From an uncultured Collinsella sp. (GTDB taxonomy: Bacteria > Actinomycetota > Coriobacteriia > Coriobacteriales > Coriobacteriaceae): DNA of 9,068 nucleotides. Location of the stretch: the NCBI GenBank assembly GCA_947003675.1, contig CAMQPJ010000035.1, forward strand, positions 1 through 9,068. The letters are read 5' to 3'. Shown here in pieces: positions 6,452 through 9,068 of the stretch (within the stretch, counting starts at the first letter, position 1; every line of letters begins with the position of its first letter). A program made the position numbers and the translations under genes. The notes beneath the pieces were generated by a model, which saw only the letters and a list, made by a program, of their open reading frames with translations, was not told the origin of the DNA and did no database searches.

Positions 6452-6686
6452 GGTACCCCCGGGGGCGGCGTGCAAAATCTGGAGTTTTCAGCATCCCGGA
6501 GTCCACGGGTGTGGGAGCGGGCGCACAAAACAGCGCTGGAAACCCTGATTGTGAGTCCCCAACGCCTCGAGGGCCGATCATTTTACAGAACGCGGCCTAT
6601 AGCGCCCACTTTTCGCCCAAAATCCAGTATGCAGGCACCCTCGGCTGCTGAAAACTCCCAAAAATGCACGCCGCATCCTACCCTAG

Positions 6687-6711
6687 GCGCCCGTAGCTAC
6701 TCTGCGGGCGC
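6687..6711. other. GC-rich hairpin
   Basis: GCGCCCGTAG (6687-6696) pairs with CTGCGGGCGC (6702-6711) over 10 positions, one of them T-G, around a 5-base loop. No T-run follows, so its use as a terminator is doubtful. Confidence 0.4.
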
Positions 6712-6726
6712 GTGGCCTGATAGTAA

Positions 6727-6791
6727 GTTGCGGTGGAATAGTTCCTGTTTTATGGCTCTGCTATGCCAAACAGAAACTATTCCAACGCAAC
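6727..6791. repeat. Palindromic repeat of the GTTGCGGTGRAATA family, copy 1
   Basis: Arms 6727-6750 (GTTGCGGTGGAATAGTTCC...) and 6768-6791 (...ACTATTCCAACGCAAC) are inverted copies over 24 bases with two mismatches, separated by a 17-base loop. The same arm sequence, with GAAATA in place of GGAATA, forms another perfect inverted repeat at 7948-8013, and GTTGCGGTAGGGTT recurs singly near 6870. It looks like a REP-like palindrome family around the XRE regulator gene. Confidence 0.6.
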
Positions 6792-6823
6792 ATATTGAGA
6801 GAGCTCTTGGCTGTTGTGCGTAC

Positions 6824-6903
6824 TGACATTTGTCATGAAATGGCAGGCCATTAGGGGTTGCTACTTGTAGTTGCGGTAGGGTTGGGGCAGATTCTAACTA
6901 GAA
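6824..6903. promoter_or_regulatory. Cluster of short palindromes before the XRE gene
   Basis: Three palindromes with two-base centres lie upstream of the regulator gene: TGACA-TT-TGTCA (6824-6835), CTAC-TT-GTAG (6861-6870) and TTCTA-AC-TAGAA (6892-6903). Any could be an operator for the HTH protein encoded downstream, as such regulators often control themselves. No convincing -35/-10 pair was found here. Confidence 0.3.
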
Positions 6904-6976
6904 ATGGTGGTCGCTACCGGTTGTTCTCGGCATACTCGGCTCATTCGATTACGGTCGTCACATGAAAGGAACTGCT

Positions 6977-7897
6977 ATGGATCTTGCGATGGCACAGCGC
7001 CTCGTCGATCGCCGCAAAGCTGCCGGCCTTTCCCAGGAGGCTCTTGCTGCCCAGTTGGGCGTAAGCCGCCAGGCTGTCAGCAAATGGGAACGCAGCGAAT
7101 CCTCGCCCGATACTGATAACCTTATTGCACTCGCCGCGCTGTATGATGTGTCACTGGATGAGCTGCTGTATGGGGAAACGGCTAGTGATGTCGACACCTC
7201 GGCCGACGATGCCCCTGACGCAAATAATTCTGACGAGGCTGAAGACACCGAGACTTCTACTGAGCACACGAATTGCGGTGATAAGCCACTTGTCGATATT
7301 TCTCTCGCACATGGTATCCACGTTATTGATCCCAACAAAGGCGAAGAGGTCCATGTTGGCTGGAATGGTATCCACGTGGCTAACGAGCGCAAGGGTGAAG
7401 AGGTCCATGTCGGGCCGGGCGGATTGCATATCGATACGCTAGAGGACGAGGGACACAGCGTACATACCAATGCCGACGGCACCGTCACCATCGACGGCGA
7501 GACGTTTTCCAGCTGGAAAGAGGCACACGACAAGCTCGACCATCATGGCAAGCATTTCCACACCAAGGTCGGACGTACATGGAACGAGTTTCCCTTTCCT
7601 GCACTTGTCGTCCTCGCCTATCTCGCGCTCGGCATCATCTGCGGCACGTGGGGTATGGGGCTCTTTCTGGTCTTTCTGATTCCCGTCTACGAGGCGATGG
7701 GCGACTTTATCGACCGGCATCATCTCTCCAAGCTGATCGGCGTCGTCTATGCAACAGCCGCCATTGCCTGGTTCCTCTATATGTGGCTTTGTTTGGCACA
7801 GCCCCATCCCGCATGGGTCATCCTCATCACGATTCCCTTCATAGAGGCACTCATGTGCTGGTGCCGAAAGCAATGGAAGCGCCGCAAACAAGCCTAA
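6977..7897 (+). CDS. XRE-family regulator with C-terminal membrane domain
   Basis: A 306-residue protein with an N-terminal Cro/C1-type helix-turn-helix (LSQEALAAQLGVSRQAVSKW at 18-37), followed by an acidic linker rich in Asp, Glu and Ser (about 68-105). A His/Gly-rich segment (112-153) repeats KGEEVHVGxxGxH with an 18-residue period (121 and 139). The C-terminal domain has hydrophobic segments at about 206-222, 225-242, 250-270 and 275-292 and ends in a basic tail (KQWKRRKQA), so the protein is probably anchored in the membrane with its DNA-binding domain in the cytoplasm. ATG 6977 is chosen over the ATG at 6962 because AAAGGA (6965-6970) is correctly spaced for it and would lie inside the longer frame. 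It likely represses genes nearby or itself. The repeat segment is not a domain I recognise. Confidence 0.85.
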   Translation: MDLAMAQRLVDRRKAAGLSQEALAAQLGVSRQAVSKWERSESSPDTDNLIALAALYDVSLDELLYGETASDVDTSADDAPDANNSDEAEDTETSTEHTNCGDKPLVDISLAHGIHVIDPNKGEEVHVGWNGIHVANERKGEEVHVGPGGLHIDTLEDEGHSVHTNADGTVTIDGETFSSWKEAHDKLDHHGKHFHTKVGRTWNEFPFPALVVLAYLALGIICGTWGMGLFLVFLIPVYEAMGDFIDRHHLSKLIGVVYATAAIAWFLYMWLCLAQPHPAWVILITIPFIEALMCWCRKQWKRRKQA

Positions 7898-7947
7898 GCC
7901 GCTCCAACCCGTCAGCAATGCTTGGCCAACGCCGCTCGCCCCTTCCA

Positions 7948-8013
7948 AGTTGCGGTGAAATACGGACCGTTGAGGACCTTGGAGCGTCTAACAGCACCTA
8001 TTTCACCGCAACT
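7948..8013. repeat. Palindromic repeat of the GTTGCGGTGRAATA family, copy 2
   Basis: AGTTGCGGTGAAATA (7948-7962) and its exact reverse complement TATTTCACCGCAACT (7999-8013) flank a 36-base centre. It lies about 50 bases after the XRE stop codon and could end its transcript, though no T-run follows. The arms match the palindrome at 6727-6791 on the other side of the gene. Confidence 0.6.
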
Positions 8014-8028
8014 CACGAATGGAGCGGG

Positions 8029-8048
8029 CAATTCCAGCGCAGGAATTG
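8029..8048. other. Small perfect hairpin
   Basis: CAATTCC (8029-8035) and GGAATTG (8042-8048) form a perfect 7-bp stem with a 6-base loop right after the larger palindrome. No known role. Confidence 0.3.
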
Positions 8049-8072
8049 GCATTTAACTCACCGCATGCCACG

Positions 8073-8220
8073 AAAAGGGCTCATCTACTACGATGAACTC
8101 GATGGGCCCGACCATACCAGCCTTTTTTGAAAATCGACAACCCTTCTACCTGCGGTTTATATTTCACAATATTCTCCATGGTCGAGGGTGCGGTAGTAAA
8201 CGTAGTAGATGGGCCCGTTT
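8073..8220. repeat. Long imperfect palindrome between genes
   Basis: AAAAGGGCTCATCTACTACG (8073-8092) matches the reverse complement of 8201-8220 at 18 of 20 bases. In the same register, CGACCAT (8109-8115) pairs with ATGGTCG (8178-8184). GATGGGCCCG occurs directly repeated at 8101-8110 and 8208-8217. There is no supported gene in 7898-8348. The layout (long terminal arms, shorter inner arms, one centre of symmetry) resembles the palindrome at 162-333, but I see no clear sequence similarity between the two. Confidence 0.5.
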
Positions 8221-8279
8221 TGTGGCGCACGGCTCACCCAAGCCCAGACTCGAAGACCGAAGATCCTCCTCATCCACGG

Positions 8280-8307
8280 TTGAGAGCAAAAAATAACCAA
8301 ATAGAAT
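8280..8307 (+). promoter_or_regulatory. Sigma-70-type promoter of the small helical gene
   Basis: TTGAGA (8280-8285) and TAGAAT (8302-8307) each match the consensus at five of six bases and are 16 bp apart in a locally AT-rich stretch. Transcription would start near 8314, giving a leader of about 35 bases before the ATG at 8349. Confidence 0.6.
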
Positions 8308-8348
8308 AAAAATCGAATGGCTCAATCTGTTTGGCGAACGGAGGAAAT

Positions 8349-8678
8349 ATGGCCGAGGTGGCTGAAAGCGACTGGGAGCTGTTCAAGGAACTGCTCCCAA
8401 GATGGCAAGAAAGCTATATGGAAATGCTCATCAGCCAGTACGTCGAGATACTAAACGACGACAGTGAAGCGTCTAGTAGATATTGGGCGCTAGAAAAGCG
8501 CATCAATAGGGATAAACTGTCCTCAGGAGTGCTTGCAAGCAATATTCGCCGCAGCACCATGCGTTATGAGATAGCCAACTTGCTTTCCGATAACGTAATC
8601 ACGCTCGACGACCTAGACGGTTTTACCGAAGACATTAAGAGCTACGCACGACGCTGCATTGGCCAACAGGGGCACTGA
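8349..8678 (+). CDS. Small helical conserved hypothetical protein
   Basis: A 109-residue soluble, mostly helical protein with no signal or membrane segment. Visible features are an N-terminal WELFKELLPRWQESYMEMLI helix (about 9-28), SSRYWALEKRINRDK (42-56), and an ITLDDLDGF turn-helix near residue 85. The pattern recalls small uncharacterised proteins common in gut Firmicutes, but no function is known to me and none is suggested here. ATG 8349 follows a strong GGAGG site (8340-8344); a TTG at 8331 in the same frame lacks one. It has its own promoter and is less GC-rich than the transporter and repair genes, which may reflect horizontal gain. It is a single-gene unit, with a hairpin about 30 bases beyond its stop. 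Confidence 0.75.
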   Translation: MAEVAESDWELFKELLPRWQESYMEMLISQYVEILNDDSEASSRYWALEKRINRDKLSSGVLASNIRRSTMRYEIANLLSDNVITLDDLDGFTEDIKSYARRCIGQQGH

Positions 8679-8707
8679 GCGACATACGCCCCAAGCAAAA
8701 CAAGGTC

Positions 8708-8741
8708 AAACGCTGGGCCATCCATTGGTTGCCCGGCGTTT
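8708..8741. terminator. Hairpin after the small helical gene
   Basis: AAACGCTGGGC (8708-8718) pairs with GCCCGGCGTTT (8731-8741) over 11 positions with one T-G pair and a 12-base loop. The stem ends in AAA/TTT, but no long T-run follows on the plus strand; on the minus strand it is followed by TTGTTTTG. It is a plausible, possibly bidirectional, terminator. Confidence 0.5.
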
Positions 8742-8825
8742 GCTCAGATAAACCTGCCAAAAAACCTGTCTTGGGATTCAAGTTCTAGTGAGTCGTTGGC
8801 GCACCCACAATCGCCTTTTTGCATA

Positions 8826-8862
8826 AACCGCCCCGTCGAATGCATATTTCGGCGGGGCGGTC
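8826..8862 (+). other. Conserved stem-loop in repeat copy 2
   Basis: AACCGCCCCGTC (8826-8837) pairs with GGCGGGGCGGTC (8851-8862) at 11 of 12 positions, one of them T-G, with ATGCAT again in the loop. Confidence 0.55.
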
Positions 8863-8867
8863 GCGTT

Positions 8868-8876
8868 TTGTCCACA
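8868..8876 (+). promoter_or_regulatory. DnaA-box-like 9-mer in repeat copy 2
   Basis: TTGTCCACA occurs at the same place relative to the stem-loop as in copy 1, although the bases just before it differ between copies. Conservation of the 9-mer is seen; DnaA binding is conjecture. Confidence 0.3.
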
Positions 8877-9068
8877 GGTACCCCCAGGGGCGGCGTGCAA
8901 ATACCGGAGTATTCTGCATTCCGGAGTCCACGGGTGCGGGAATGGGCGCACAAAGCCGCGCCGAAGGCCCCGATTTTGACTTACAGTACCTCGAGGGCCG
9001 CTCGTTTTCTACGGAATGCGGCCCATAGTGCCTGCCTTTCGCCCAAAATCCAGTATGCAGGCATCCTC

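Larger units (their letters stand above)
6338..6642. repeat. Intergenic repeat, copy 1
   Basis: Starting at the permease stop codon, this block matches 8763-9068 in direct orientation. From 6394 the two copies align without gaps for 144 bases with 23 differences (about 84% identity). Further on, one-base and two-base indels break any shared reading frame. A 27-base stretch at 6611-6637 is identical in both copies. Shared landmarks are a stem-loop (6401-6437), TTGTCCACAGGTACCCCC just after it, and CGGAGTCCACGGGTG. Frames of 70-85 codons can be read, but the indels and an in-frame stop in copy 2 argue against coding. It may be a structured RNA, a 3'-UTR element or a dispersed DNA repeat. Confidence 0.75.
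8763..9068. repeat. Intergenic repeat, copy 2 (cut by window end)
   Basis: Second copy of the repeat seen at 6338-6642, in the same orientation. It keeps the stem-loop, the TTGTCCACAGG 11-mer, the CGGAGTCCACGGGTG block and the 27-base identical core (9037-9063). It runs to the last base of the window, so the right boundary is unknown. An in-frame TAG (9026-9028) and indels relative to copy 1 break the frame that looks open in both copies. Confidence 0.75.

Noticed and set aside
6394..6651. Similar open frames in both repeat copies (6394-6651 and 8819-9028)
   Set aside because: They start at TTG without a ribosome site; indels not divisible by three and an early stop in copy 2 break the shared frame, so the similarity is at the DNA level.
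7579..8130. 183-codon frame overlapping the end of the XRE gene
   Set aside because: Different frame from the well supported membrane domain, and it runs through the palindrome at 7948-8013.
6443..8876. DnaA-like boxes as a replication origin
   Set aside because: Only one box per repeat, no dnaA/dnaN genes, no AT-rich unwinding region and no box cluster.
1..9068. CRISPR array, tRNA or rRNA genes, or a complete insertion sequence
   Set aside because: No regularly spaced repeat-spacer pattern, no cloverleaf or rRNA core sequence, and no transposase-like protein were found.

Overview
The window looks like chromosomal DNA of a gut Actinomycetota of the Coriobacteriia, most like Collinsella. This is inferred from the GC-rich codons, the protein style and an actinobacterial-type SOS box; no rRNA or tRNA is present to confirm it. 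It holds two intact single genes and a two-gene transporter operon in the left two thirds, a membrane-anchored regulator and a small unknown gene on the right, and an unusual amount of structured intergenic DNA.

Layout. 1-499: no convincing gene; a GC-rich hairpin and degenerate tandem repeat, then a 173-bp imperfect palindrome with 27-bp arms. 500-1078 (+): O6-alkylguanine-DNA alkyltransferase (ogt). 1079-1222: alternating inverted copies of a short GC-rich motif. 1223-1785 (-): two gene remnants joined head to tail, the N-terminal part of an Abi_2 (AbiD/AbiF-type) protein running into the C-terminal tail of a ClC chloride channel in another frame. 1957-2595 (-): an intact GyrI-like small-molecule-binding protein whose promoter region carries a palindromic LexA/SOS box. 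2867-6339 (+): an ABC transporter operon of a MacB/LolD-type ATPase and a large two-FtsX-domain permease. 6338-6642: first copy of a roughly 300-bp intergenic repeat with a conserved hairpin and a DnaA-box-like 9-mer. 6643-6976: more inverted repeats. 6977-7897 (+): XRE-family regulator with an 18-residue internal repeat and a C-terminal membrane domain. 7898-8348: noncoding, with two further large inverted repeats and a good promoter. 8349-8678 (+): small helical conserved-looking protein of unknown function. 8679-9068: a hairpin, then the second copy of the intergenic repeat, cut by the window end.

How the parts may work together. The alkyltransferase and the SOS-box-controlled GyrI-like protein both fit protection against DNA-alkylating or gyrase-targeting genotoxins; some GyrI-like proteins hydrolyse cyclopropane-bearing DNA alkylators. 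This link is inference from proximity, family and promoter. The ABC operon probably exports a substrate or acts on the envelope; its substrate cannot be read from sequence. The other striking content is noncoding: at least three different inverted or interspersed repeat types lie between ordinary genes, one of which (6338-6642 and 8763-9068) has the conservation pattern of a structured RNA or DNA element and not of a protein gene.
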